Origin: Chlorops oryzae
Taxonomy: Eukaryota > Arthropoda > Insecta > Diptera > Chloropidae
Assembly: GCA_020466095.1 (NCBI GenBank)
Contig: CM035808.1
Location: 18,843,755-18,907,754 of the forward strand
Reading direction: 5' to 3'
Length of the DNA: 64,000 nucleotides
The position numbers and the translations under genes were made by a program. Below the pieces are notes generated by a model, which ran no database searches, was not told where the DNA came from, and was given only the letters and a program-made list of their open reading frames with translations. Below are positions 11,274 to 24,800 of the stretch, piece by piece. Position 1 is the first letter of the stretch, and the number at the start of each line of letters is the position of its first letter.

Positions 11274-13045
11274 CCTATGGCACTTGTAACATCTTTTTAA
11301 AAAAGGAAAAAAAATTATTCTTGTTGCTAAGGGGGCATAGGACGTTTCAAAAAAACATGCTCAGTTGCATAGATGATGCAAAGTTGTTATGAACAACTAC
11401 TTAAGTTACACAAGGGTTTGAAAAAACTAAATTTAATTGCATGAAACTTTTTGTGTCAAAGGGTGGAGCTATGATGTTTTAAAGTTGCAGCAACTTCTCT
11501 TCGGAACTTCCACTTTTGTTAGTTGCAAATAGGTTGCAAAGGTTTATGTAACAATTATTGGTAATAAGTTTGCTTCCGAAAAAATGCTTTTTTGACTCTT
11601 AAATATTCCAAAAAATATTATAAGGGTCAAGAAATAAAGTCAATTTTTATAACACAGCTGTTATGGTTATGTTAGTGAAAATTGAACAGAAGTTTGTATT
11701 AAATTGGAGTTTAATGAAAACGACAAGGTTATTTGGAGAAAAATAAGAATCAATGGACATTTAAAGGCGAAAAAAAGGAGCAAGTAATAAATTGCCATTG
11801 ATCAGCTTCCTGATACGACAGAGACGAACGCTCATATGCAAGCATGTGGGCTTAATGAAAATAGTGCCTGGCCATAAACTTGAAATTTGGCGAGCTAAAT
11901 GTCTGAAATCCTTGAAAAATAAAACTACGTTTGTTGAGAATTGGAAGAAAAGTACTGTAGACTTAAGCGGTTTAGTGGGTCTATGTTTTTAATTCTTTGG
12001 ACCCTTATATCCAAATTTATCTTCATTAATAACTCCATAAAAATAAGAGAAAATTCCTATCGTTTTTTTTTGTTGTAATTTGAAAATAGAAAATTTGGAA
12101 TTTATCAATTTTTCTCTTTTAAGAAAAAAATTTCCCAGGCCCACTATGTCACGATTCTCCTGTCTCAAAGCTTGCCTACATGTTGGTCCATCTTGGTTCT
12201 GCGAAAAATTTCTTTAATATATGCAAAGAGTGACCATTCGTTGCAGTCCCCAAATGAGAACTTTATTATGATTTTGAATTCGACTGATTGTCTTCGAATT
12301 GTTTTGAAAAATATGTCAATCATATGTTTCGTCGTATGAATAAATAATTTCGTTGCAAACTGAATTGCATGCATCGACTATGATTTTCTAAAACTAAATT
12401 TCCGGACTTGCCTCATGAAAGTTATTTTTCGAGCTTGGTCACGTTATCGTGCATCAGAGAATTCTCTAAGGTTTTAATTTGCATACTTTTAGGTGCTTGC
12501 TAATGAATTCCATACCACATTTTTCTAAACAAGAAAAAATCGTTAGGTATTAAGTTATGAATAAAAAACATAATTTTTATTTGTCAAGGGCGCGTGAAAA
12601 AATATAAGGGGGTAGAATGTTAGATTTACCATTTTCTTTAAGGGCACCTTAGTTTTGGTTTGAGGAAAGTCGAAATTTCAATTATACTTTTATAACATGA
12701 AGCATTTACACTATGTATTTGGTTTTGTCTTCATAAAGCAAAAAAAATTAGAAAATTTTAAAAATTTTGCAACCATTCCTTATTTAAAATCTCCTTTTTA
12801 GTTTCAAACGAAATTTTTATAACCAAAACCCAGAATTATATTTTTAAAGCCAGAATTATATTTTCAGTTTGTTAAACTAATTTTTGTAATTCCTTATGCA
12901 ACTATAAATTTAGTTGAACAGGCTCCGCCTTTGGGCTTTTTTGATTCCATAAGCGTTACAGTAACATCTCATTGATCACTTTGAAAAAATGCATTTGTTT
13001 ATAAGCGTTGCATAATGCCTTATGTAACAACCGGTGCCACTAGGG
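11274..13045. mobile_element. possible TIR element of 1.8 kb
   Basis: CCTATGGCACTTGTAACAT at 11274 resembles the reverse complement of the segment ending CCACTAGGG at 13045 (TGTAACAACCGGTGCCACTA), with a few gaps. Words such as GTTGCA and TGTAAC recur between. No target duplication or transposase was found, so this is tentative. Confidence 0.3.
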
Positions 13046-13417
13046 CAACCATATGCGGAGCGCTCCGAAACAGGAGTTTTTAAAGGACTCCCGCCCTAGA
13101 CAATTGAAGGATTGTTTTCGGAAGCGCTCCGAAATGGAGTGTGAAAAGACAACAACTTGGACTCCCTTGAAGAAGCGTTTTCGGAGTCCTCGACAATGGG
13201 CTTCAAGAGCACCCGTCAAGGGCGTTCAGGGGTCATGCTTTAAAATTTCATTATCTATTGGCATGGTTTTTTTCATTCTTTATGGTTTGCAACTTTATGC
13301 AATTTATGGTGATGAACTTTACGGGAATTTCCCTTAATTAAATGGAATAAAGATTTAGGGATAAATCTTTTTTGGTAACTTTTTGAAACTAACATTTTAC
13401 AATGTCCTAAGTAAAAG

Positions 13418-13517
13418 NNNNNNNNNNNNNNNNNNNNNNNNNNNNNNNNNNNNNNNNNNNNNNNNNNNNNNNNNNNNNNNNNNNNNNNNNNNNNNNNNNN
13501 NNNNNNNNNNNNNNNNN
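13418..13517. other. assembly gap, 100 N
   Basis: Exactly 100 N bases, the conventional length for a gap of unknown size. It swallows the 3' end of the arginase coding sequence. Confidence 1.
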
Positions 13518-15202
13518 GAATCCTTCCGATTCTTGCTTTTTCCGGCTCTTTTCTGACCATATAGTGCTTTCAAAATTTCAAAACTTGCAGAAAGCGTTGC
13601 TTTGACATCATCCTTTGTGCCCAAACCAAGATTAACTTCGACCAGATCGAATGCTTGGACACGCTTTGTTGCTTTTAGTGCTTCCATAATAGTTATACCT
13701 TCGCGCAAAGTCAAACCTCCTTCAACCGGTGTACCCGTTGATGGCGCAACTCTAGAGTCAATCGCATCAATATCAAAACTGATGTGGATCTTGCTCTGCG
13801 GACCGATTCCATCCAGTGTCATTTCAATAACTTTGTTGATTCCAAGTTTATCGATAGTCTGAGAAAATGTCAGGATGTGTTATGTAAAGAAATCAATGAG
13901 CTTATGAATATATATATATGAGAAAATGCGGACTTTTATTTGAGGGCTACGGAACGAATCAATTTTTCTCGAGAGTACACTTCTTTTTTAAATATTTGTG
14001 GGAAGAAATTGGATGGGGAATGGATAGGATATGATATTTGACCCAAACGCATAATTTTCCTTAACCCCAATTTATTTCAAGAAGGAGAAATTTTGTCTCG
14101 AGAAAAGTAAATTCCCCGGGAATTCGTTCCCCAGGAATTGTCAAAATCGGGCTGTATTTGCCTGGCCAATGGTTTCGTTTTTAGTTTGATGAAATTATTT
14201 AAATAATTGAGTTTACATATTTTTGAAGTCACTATGGGCACTTCTCTACTCCGCAATTAAAATTGTTATACTCTGGATAGGGCTTTTCCTTGAAAAAATG
14301 GTGATCCTCAAATCATTATTAAAGGATAAAATTAATAGATTTTTAACCTTTTCCTTTTCTACGTCGCAAACTTTAATTCGCGTGGCAAAATCGAAAAAAA
14401 ATCATATCCCATTGAATCATTTTGGCTTGCTTTTTCAAAGCCTTAACCGTCACGTGCATGTTTTTTTTTATGCATTTATAGGTCTTTAACCATTTCCTGA
14501 TCGATATACATATATACGTTTTTACAACTTTTCAACGCTTGCTACGGCGACAATAAGTATATTCAACAACTGCTACAAATTTTACGTCTCATAAATTATT
14601 CTAAATCACATTAGCGAACCTACCCCAAAATAATAATCATAAGTAGAGGAACCGAATGCAGCTTTCCGCCGCTGTTGCTAAGGTGCACATGGCCGACCGG
14701 ATTTGATCAGAATTTTTTTTTTTTTTTCTCATTTTCATTTTCATTTCGAACAGTGAATAAGTGCCTTAAAACAATAGTAACGTCCCACCGACCAGAGTAA
14801 AAGTCAACCCCTATTTTTCTCTCCCTCTCCCTATATTCCTCCTTCCTTTCGCTTCCCCTCTCCCCTGAGAAATGTTACAAATGTTGTAAACGCACGATCG
14901 AAGGAAGCCAGTTCGTGCGGGAATATAAAAAACATTTGTGTAAGCAGCAAGCAAGCAACCAACCCCTTTTTTCCGTCTGATCGGAATCGGAAAATGTTGT
15001 AAAACGATCCTTTTGGAAGCATCGCTTCTGACAGAGGAAGCCTTAAGTCTGTGTTTTGTAAAAATATATAAAACCCGAATTGACAGTTTTTACAAAACTT
15101 ACATCCATTCCATATGCCTTAATACCAAAGGCTTCAATTGCGTGAGCTTCATAGGGATCAACGGAGCGTAGGCCAATATAAACGAGTTGGTTCGATGGTA
15201 AG
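13518..15202 (-). CDS. arg: arginase exons 4 and 5
   Basis: Exon 4 (15202-15103, 100 bp) begins after TGTTCCAG and ends ATGGAT|GTAAGT. It encodes [13 protein letters not shown], the arginase strand-loop segment. Exon 5 starts at 13858 after TTTTCTCAG and encodes the second metal motif SFDIDAID, the [11 protein letters not shown] loop and the DLVEVN helix cap, then runs into the gap at 13518 after KSKNRK. Intron 4 (15102-13859, about 1.24 kb) holds a short fragment of the CAGCCC/ATTCCC repeat near 14.1 kb and nothing else I recognise. Confidence 0.95.
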
Positions 15203-18200
15203 CTGGAACAGAAAAGAATAGTTGTATTTATTTTATTCCGTACGTCAAATAAAAATTATACCAGGTAGTGTTATGTATAGCATTAAATATAAAACAAAAG
15301 TTTTGTTAAATCGTGATCAGAAGAGAAAGTAGTTATCCTTTTTTGTTCTTTTAAACAGGACATCCTGAAAAGCTCCTTAAATTACAATGTGTTTAAATTG
15401 TTTTCATATTTTCTATAGATACCATCTTCATTCGTTTTGAGATCCATGATCGATTTAAGACCAGATCACGTCAATTCTCCCACCACCATTCTCCGGTTGT
15501 GACCCACCAAATTTGTTATTGTTCTCTTTCTTTCTCTTCAAGGCCTATTTCATTTCATACTATTTACATTTTTCTCATGACATTAACTTGATTTTCGCTC
15601 TCTGAGAGCGCTCCTAAACAGTGATACCTAAATCGCCGTGATCATTTTTTATTCGTACACGATTGAAGCTCATCGCAATTATTTTCAAATAAATCTTATT
15701 ATAAAAGTATTTTTCTTTACATTTATTTCTTTGTAAGGTCATCCCATTTCAAAGCAAATATCTATCAGCCTTATTCTAAATGAATATTCCCCCAGGAATT
15801 TTTTCCGAAGAAATTTTTCACCGCGGGAAAGGAAAGTATTTATAAGCATTAATTAAACCAGTAAGGGTTTCAGGTTTAATCGGGTTTCAGGGTTACGGCA
15901 AAATCGGCAAAAAAAATTGTCTGATTGCCAAGGGGCTTGATGTCCCTCCCACCCTCATATCATCATCAAGGGTTTGATAGTCAGGCGAGCCCGACAATAC
16001 AATACCCGACACAGACATACATAGATGTTAAAATAATCTTTGAAAAGACGCCCAAAAAACGGGACCATTAAGAAAGAATATGCAAAAGATTTTTAAAGCC
16101 ATAAGGAGCCCCATATACCGACTCTTGTTCCATTTCTGTATGAAAACCGCCCTTTGCCACGCTCACTTTTATAAATTCTAATCGCATATTCTAAATTTCA
16201 TTCAAATATTTCGAAAAAGTCAAATTTTGGGGCAGTTTTGGGATTTTTGTGACAGACCCTAGTACTGGAGGTACCCTTAATAATGGACCGATTTTGGATA
16301 TGATGTTTATGGCTACAAAGGAAGCATACGTGCCAACTTTCGTTCAAGTCCCATTTGAATTTCGGGTGCAGGAGACAATTTTCGAAAAACGACCTTCTGA
16401 CACGCCCACCTTTCCTATTTTTTGAAATCACATTATTTTCCTTCAAATATGTTCAATGTCAAATTTCATTAAAATATCTTGAAAAATTCCGATTTTAGAG
16501 CAGTTTTTGTGATTTTCATAACAGACCCAAGTACTGGAGGTTACCCCTATAAATGGCCCGATCGGGTCCATTCTTGAACTTGTTCTTACTCATGTCCCCG
16601 TGAGCACGTATACCAAATTTCCAGATACCTAAACTCCTTCAATAAGAAAACTGTACAAACGTACACACGGACATGGTTAAATCGATTGTCCTGGTGACAC
16701 TGATCATTTCCATATACATTTCGCCCGGTTCTGGGTGTAACACACAACCACACAAACACAATATATCCTCGAATGTGGTTAAAAGTGCTCAAAATTCCAG
16801 CTCCCTTCATATTCTCGTCCCAGTGTGCTTAAAAAGGCAGATTTTTTTTTTTTCAAATCCGCACGGAAAAATTCCCCGAGATTATTAAGGACCGGGCTGT
16901 ATAAGTTTTCAATAGCTTTTGCGAGTTCCTTATGCAAGAATATCTTATTCTCGCAGAGTCCCTTCCATACCATAATACCGGAAAAAATTGAGCCTTTTTT
17001 AATCTTATTTGAAATAAAGTCAAGCGAAAAAGACAAAAGTATTTCGCATCCCTTTAGCTCTAATCCTTTTCATTTGTTAAAAGCATTTTAATTGGATTTT
17101 TTGTTATGGTAAATGTATCTCTGTTAGCGTGTTTCTACAAAAAAAAAAAAAATATTTTATAGAATCTGCAATACAATGTAGAGGAAAAATAAAATCGTTT
17201 ACACACTCTCAAATTATAACTTTCCAATCAGTACAATTAAAGAGACTAAGCTCGAAGAAGCTCTCATGGAATTGTACATCTTGTACAATATGCACAGAGA
17301 AAACGATACCACATAAAATGGAAGAAAAACAATAAGATTTCTCTATGGTTTTTATCCAAGAAGATTGTCTTATTGAAACCATAGAGAAAAACTTATTGTT
17401 TATTTTAACGAAAAATTGAACGAAAAGTCAAGAAGATAACTTATCATTTTGATATGAGTTCTTGTAAAAAACCAGGTCGGCGGGTTCAATCCCTGCTCCA
17501 GCGAGCGTCGTTTTTTTTTTTTTTTTTGGAAAAGTAGATAATTTAACATTTACATTATTTGAAAAACTGAGAAATAAAAGATTTTACCAAAGTTTTTTAT
17601 GCTTAAAAAATTTAAAAAAAAAAATTCTATAGGAATTTCTTGAAAGAGCTTATGGCGTGACGTTTCGGAAGGCCCGACGAAAGCAAATTGTTTTATTGGT
17701 TCGTGTCCAACTTACTTTCTGCTCTCCGTATTTTTCCCCTCGAAATTTACTTGCCTGTTTTATCCTCATTTTTACACATCTTCTTTGGCCTGCGGCGGGG
17801 TTCGAACTCGGACCTTCCAGATTACAAGTCTAGCACACTTCAACTACGCCATCGCGAGGATATGGTTTCAGCTTGCTAGATTGATTATATCAATCTAAGT
17901 GCAAAAAAAACTGGTTTGTCTTTTTAAACTATGGAATGAATACGGAATTCATATACTTTTTTAAATCAATAAGTCTTGCTTTTTATATTAAAAAGGCTTC
18001 TTCTTAAAGCGATAAGGATAACTTATCAAAAGGTCACTTTTATAAGAATGTCACATAGTTTGATTGATATGCTCACCTTATTATTTGACTATATCAAGAA
18101 GTTTTCCATATTCTTCAACATAAATAATGAGATATTCACATGAAATATATGAGGATATCTATTAAAATGTTTCAATAAGATTTTCTCTATGCATTCAAAG

Positions 18201-18859
18201 AGTTTTCTCTATGGAAAAAGCACATCGTTCATATAGTTTAAGAAGATTTCTCTATAAAATCGTTCAATAAGGGGATCTTATCGATTTTATGTGGTCATAT
18301 TTTTCTGTGTGTGTATGTGGATATGTATGTATTTCTTTTGATTGCCCATCCTTGCAAATTTCAGCTTTCAGTATTGCTCTAGTTTATACGTTTGAGCTCA
18401 TGGTCTTTATCCTGTTTTGAACTTTTCGAAGGCTTAAAATTTCAAATGATAATGTGACAGAGGACGACTGATGGAATATGCTCAAAAGTTTATCTTTTAA
18501 TTGATTTTTTTCGGACTCATCTGGAAAGTTGTTGTTCGGAACTTTCATTTTTGTCATGTATGGATGTGAGTGTGCAAGAACTTTGAATATATAAATTCAT
18601 TTTGCATTGAAATAAAAAATAATTTTTAAGGGTCATAACCTTTTCACAGAGCAAAAATAATCACGAAGTGACTCACTCTAAGCAAACGGCCCTTAAAAAC
18701 ATGTCTATAACAAAGAGTTTTATAACAAGGATCCAATCCTTTTGTTGTTACTACACTCTCAAAGAGGGAAACGGTTTTAAAAATGTATTCAAAAAGGTAG
18801 TCATAAGGATACAAAAAGATAAAAAAAATTTAGTTAAAGTAGTCTTTTTATTACACCTG

Positions 18860-18892
<33 letters not shown>

Positions 18893-21800
18893 TGTTTTAA
18901 TTAATATAATCATTAGAGCGCTGAGATAAGAATCTTCGCACTATGAAGCGAGACAGTGCCGTAGCGAGAGATTTAAGCGACCGGGGAACAATCGGGGCGC
19001 AATGCAGGAAATTCTGCCCCCTCCAACTGGCTTCAATAAAAATACCTTCATAAAAATTGAAACATGATTTGGCGCCCGGGGCGACTGCCCCCTTCTCACC
19101 CCCTCGCTACGCTGCTGAAGCGAGATGCTTTCTCATTCAAAATATTCACCTCAATACGATATTTCTCCCCCTTTTTTTTTGTGAATGCTTCAAAGCCTTA
19201 AAAGGCTAACCATAGTGTCTCGCTGTTTGATACGTGAATAAATTGAATCGAAAAGGAATGGCAATAACCTTTCGTATTTTTTCATCTGCTGCCTGCACTC
19301 GAAACCGTACAAATATTAAAGAATTACCGAAAAACACAGCAGCCCGAAAATTTCTTTGCCGTTCAAAATTTTCGTCCCTTGTGTAACGAATCGTGAAAAG
19401 CTAGTCCGCCTTTTGTTTTTGTAAAGTGAAAACTGCTTAACAATTCGACATCGGCGTCGAGATCGCGATGTAAACAAGTCCGTGGTCCCTCGAGATCGCT
19501 GAAGGGGTCTCGAAAAAATTATGCACGCATGTGTCGTTATCGCCGTCGCCGTCGCTGTCGCTGTCACGTGTATGTGCAGAGTTGTGGCCAGTCCCTTTAC
19601 GTATTTCTGTTTTTGAAGGAACATAAATTTATAGAATTTTATGCGGTGTACACAAAAGGACCTTCACGAGCAGGCGAATTTTAGGGTGGTTCAAAGGACA
19701 AGTTTGTTCGATTACGCTTCCACGGGGGCTTTTTTTCTACGTCAGTCTCGAGCTTAGACAGACGTTGAACAATGAAGTAAAATTTCGAAAATACCACCCT
19801 CAATATTCAATATACTGACCGAAGCGGGTGGAGTACTAAAAGTGAATTCGGTTAAAAAAGAAGAATGCTTTAGGTTATATGTTGAAATTTTTACAGACGT
19901 TTGGAAAGTTAACCTTAGACTGTCACGCCCGTTACCGATAAACTACAAAAAGTTAAATTATTTTTTAGCAAAAGAATTTAACAAAGTGTTAACCTGCAGA
20001 TAGTAAGAAGGTAATTCCGTTTAATAATAAAGCGAAACCTAGTTGGAGTATGTGTGACAGAGATGGCATTTTTAACATTTAAAACGATGTCAAACCCGTT
20101 ACTTATTTATTTTCTTGTGTTATATTTTGGGCCAATTTACCTTACAGTTCATTTATAGTAAATTATAAATAATAAAATTTAAATAATAAATAACATATAA
20201 TGAATAAATAATTAATAATTAATAAATTATAAATAAATAATAATAATAATAAATAATAAATAATAAATAAATAATAAATAAATAATAAATAATAAATAAT
20301 AAATAATAAATAATAAATAATAAATAATAAATAATAAATAATAAATAATATATAATAATAATAAATAATAAATAATAAATAATAAATAATAAATAATAAA
20401 TAATAAATAATAAATAATAAATAATAAATAATAAATAATAAATAATAAATAATAAATAATAAAAAATAAATAAATAAATAAATAAAAAATAAATAAACAA
20501 ATAAATAATAAAATTAAATTATATAAAAATATTAATATAGAAGTTTATTATTTATGTATTAATTAATAGTAAATTATAAATGTCTTAATTAACACTGTAT
20601 GCTGACGACTCACACTGATCACCACACACAAAACCTTATTCTCAAAACCTTATTATCAAAAAAAGTCTATTCAGTAACAGGAAACCAAAATCGTGTGATA
20701 AAAAACCAAAAACTTTTAAAAGCAAGTTATTTAACGGAAAACTAATGAAGCTGTTTTTACGAAAATACTACGTTGATATTTTTATAAAAGTTACAATGAA
20801 ATATATTTTAAAAAACTCGTCTTCCTCATATAACTCTTGTTTCAATTTATATTGTCACACCCGTTACTTTTTTCTGTCACACCCGTTACTTTTGTAAATT
20901 GGTATAAAACACATACGAATACCGATACATTATAAGTAAATACCTATTCATAGTCAGAATACTCCTTAGAACTGTTGGTTAAACATTCTTTTTATATGTT
21001 TCCTGGAAAATTTTACAGAATCGATTAATGAACACAAATAACATACAAACCCCCATTTTCTAAAGTCACACCCGTTACCTCCTTTTGAAGGTTTTTAAGG
21101 CATTAAAAGTAATTTTTACTGGATTCTTTGAAATGGTAGAAATACTTTAAAAATGGACGCTTCAAAAATATGCAACACTGTTATCGAAGGGTTGATGGTT
21201 TTAGAGAAATTTAAAGAATTCGCCTAAATCTGTCACACCCGTTACTATGGAAATACCCGTATGTATTTTTTTTTGATTGCCCATCCTTGCAAATTTCAGC
21301 TTTCAGTATTGCTCTAGTTTATACGTTTAAGCTCACGGTCTTTATCCCTATTTGAACTTTTCGAAGGCTTAAAATTTCAAATGATAATGTGACAGGACGA
21401 CTGATGGAATATGCTCAAAAGTTTATCTTTTAATTGATTTTTTTCGGACTCATCTGGAAAGTTGTTGTTCGGAACTTTCATTTTTGTCATGTATGGATGT
21501 GAGTGTGAAGAACTTTGAATATATAAGTTCATTTTGCATTGAAATAAAAAATAATTTTTAAGGGTCATAACCTTTTCAAAGAGCAAATGCAGGAAATTCT
21601 GCCCCCTCCAACTGGCTTCAATAAAAATTCCTTCATAAAAATTGAAACATGATTTGGCGTCCGGGGCGACTGCCCCCTTCTCACCCCCTCGCTACGCTGC
21701 TGAAGCGAGATGCTTTCTCATTCAAAATATTCACCTCAATACGATATTTCTCCCCCTTTTTTTTTGTGAATGCTTCAAAGCCTTAAAAGGCTAACCATAG

Positions 21801-24800
21801 TGTCTCGCTGTTTGATACGTGAATAAATTGAATCGAAAAGGAATGGCAATAACCTTTCGTATTTTTTCATCTGCTGCCTGCACTCGAAACCGTACAAATA
21901 TTAAAGAATTACCGAAAAACACAGCAGCCCGAAAATTTCTTTGCCGTTCAAAATGTTCGTCCCTTGTGTAACGAATCGTGAAAAGCTAGTCCGCCTTTTG
22001 TTTTTGTAAAGTGAACACTGCTTAACAATTCGACATCGGCGTCGAGATCGCGATGTAAACAAGTCCGTGGTCCCTCGAGATCGCTGAAGGGGTCTCGAAA
22101 AAATTATGCACGCATGTGTCGTTATCGCCGTCGCCGTCACGTGTATGTGCAGAGTTGTGGCCAGTCCCTTTACGTATTTCTGTTTTTGAAGGAACATAAA
22201 TTTATAGAATTTTATGCGGTGTACACAAAAGGACGTTCACGAGCAGGCGAATTTTAGGGTGGTTCAAAGGACAAGTTTGTTCGATTACGCTTCCACGGGG
22301 GCTTTTTTTCTACGTCAGTCTCGAGCTTAGACAGACGTTGAACAATAAAGTAAAATTTCGAAAATACCACCCTCAATATTCAATATACTGACCGAAGCGG
22401 GGTGGAGTACTAAAAGTGAATTTGAGTGTAATGAAGGACGATCGATTGCAAAAAGCGAAATGAATGAATTAAATGTAAAAATCCTTGAATGAATTGAGAG
22501 CAATTGAAATAAAATCGCTCTTGATTATACATACATATATACGTACGTACATGCATACATGTCAATAAAGAGCATTAGAATTCAAAATCAACAACAACAA
22601 CAACAAATGAGTCCCTTCAAACATCACAATTAATTAAATATTTGACTGATGCATTGCATTGGTCCAATGCGAGCAGATGATGCATTGCCATTCTGAATAA
22701 GATTGCATTTGTTTTATTTCTCAACAGCATCAAATGAAGACGTACATAGGTCCAAAGGACACACTTTATGTCAGTCAACAATTTTTTCTTGTCTTTTGTA
22801 CAGAGCTGATCCCGGATTCATGAGACATGAGAACTGCAGTCAATATAAAGTAGACAAGTAAACGGAAGAGACGATCATATGGTCCCTTAAATAACGTGTC
22901 ATTTTTGCTACTTAAAGCACACATCTACCCGTCGTTAAAAGATTGGGGAAATACGAAATGGGATGTCACAAACGTCCTTGCAAGATCTGACCAAACCTGG
23001 CTGATAATGTGAGAGAGCTCCTGAGCTTCTTCAACGTATCTTGGCTGCTATATTCCCCCAAAGTGGAAGATCATTTAAAAGTAATCCAAGGCATATTCAA
23101 AAAGCTACCCAACAAACCATATGACATTATATTACCGGAAATATATACCCTATACGACAATAATATGACATATATGTGCATACGTATGTATGTATTATAA
23201 TACATGGCGGATAGCGTGTTCACTAATTATTCCGAAAGGACGAGTTCGATCTCCCGCCCATAAAAAACAAAAAAATAAATTGGAAACTATTGTTATTCCT
23301 GAAATTCAATTTCTGCTGGATAATTGCTCTCTTTTCTAGGAAAATTATAGAAATTCTTTTACGCGTCATCGACATTGAGTTCAGGAACTCTTTTTTCATT
23401 TTTCATTTTTCCTAGGCGCGGAATTGAACTTGTTTTCAGTAGCGAAGGGAGGGGGACGGGTGTGTAGAATTGGCAGCCGCCCCGGCGCAAATCATGTTTC
23501 AATTTTTATGAAGGTATTTTTATTGAGGGGCGATTCCATTATCGCGGGTGCAACATTTACACGTATGTTTTAGTTTCATGTAACTAAATAAAAAACATTT
23601 TTAATAAAAATAGTCTTGAAAAGGCTACATCTTAATATTTTCATTGCATTTTAGGTCACAAGTATTTCAAAATAATACTATTAAAGTCTTAAAAATGATT
23701 TTAATTGCCATCGCGGGTGCAACAAATTTGGCCCTACGTTTCTAGATCAGAGACAAAAAACGCATAAATCTGTTAATTGTGATACATTTTATGTGTTATG
23801 CCTTAATATTTTGTTAGATGTATATTTAACAAACTAGAGGAAATGAAAAGTGTTTACCAGAGAAATATAAACAAAGAGTTATTCATTTTTATATTAATCG
23901 CGGGGGCAACATCAAATTATCGCGGTGCAACCAGTCTTGTTTTTTTTTGCCGGTTTTGCAGAGAAATTGTACGAGAGCATGCATAACCATCGCAAAAATA
24001 TCATTTAAAACAGAAATTTGGACAGTAGGAGTTTCAGGACATGCTGATCGTCATTATTTTGAAGCTTGAAGAAGTATGTTTGAAAAAGCTCAGTTTTTTA
24101 ATATTTATAAATTCATGTATCTCGAAAACTGTTAAAAATAAAACGCTTTCTTTTTAAGGGCATCAAAAAGATTTGCTATTGAATTTTTCGGAAATGACAG
24201 ACAAAAATTATAATAGGATGCCTTATGCACGTTTTTTCTTTCGAATTTGGAATGTAGATTTGAAACAAAGAGGCTCCAATGTTCATCCAACCACTCTGTA
24301 TCTAGTGGGTCATTTTTGCGACTTTTGCACCAATTTGCATGTTCTAAATGAGACCGTAGTTTCGCACCAATTCAGAAATCAGGTAGAGATTTTGAGCGAA
24401 ATTACGTGAAAGCATATGTTTTGATTGCAATTGCTTTGTATTATGATTTGACAGCAGCCCAATGTTCATCACAACAATGCACTTTTCATTATTATCTATT
24501 TTGCCACATTTAAAGACAGATTTCTTTATGAGAGTAGGTACACGAAAGCTAAATCTCAAATTGACACGATTTGATCTGACAGCTTTATTTTCAGCCATAT
24601 TATTCATCCAAAGGCATTATCAAATTTCGTATCACAATTAATATGTGTCTAAATCGCACAAGAAGTCTTAAATACAAAATTTGATCAAATGACATCAAAA
24701 TCGCGGCAACCAATTTAAATTATCGATTATTTTAACCTGGCAATCACTTCACTTTTAAAAACGATTAATTTATGTTTAGTTTTGGTTTCTTCTTACTTTC

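Noticed and set aside
17789..17859. Functional tRNA-Thr gene
   Set aside because: The acceptor stem pairs poorly and the segment is inside a TIR element; treated as tRNA-like.
19316..19624. 102-codon minus-strand frame, duplicated at 21901-22197
   Set aside because: Conserved only because the DNA repeat is duplicated; a 12-bp slip and basic, irregular sequence do not suggest a protein.
20219..20500. 93-codon minus-strand frame
   Set aside because: A product of the (TAATAAA)n array; repeating YYLLFII has no protein meaning.
20224..20515. CRISPR-like or centromeric array
   Set aside because: Simple 7-bp microsatellite without spacers; no CRISPR is expected in an insect nucleus.
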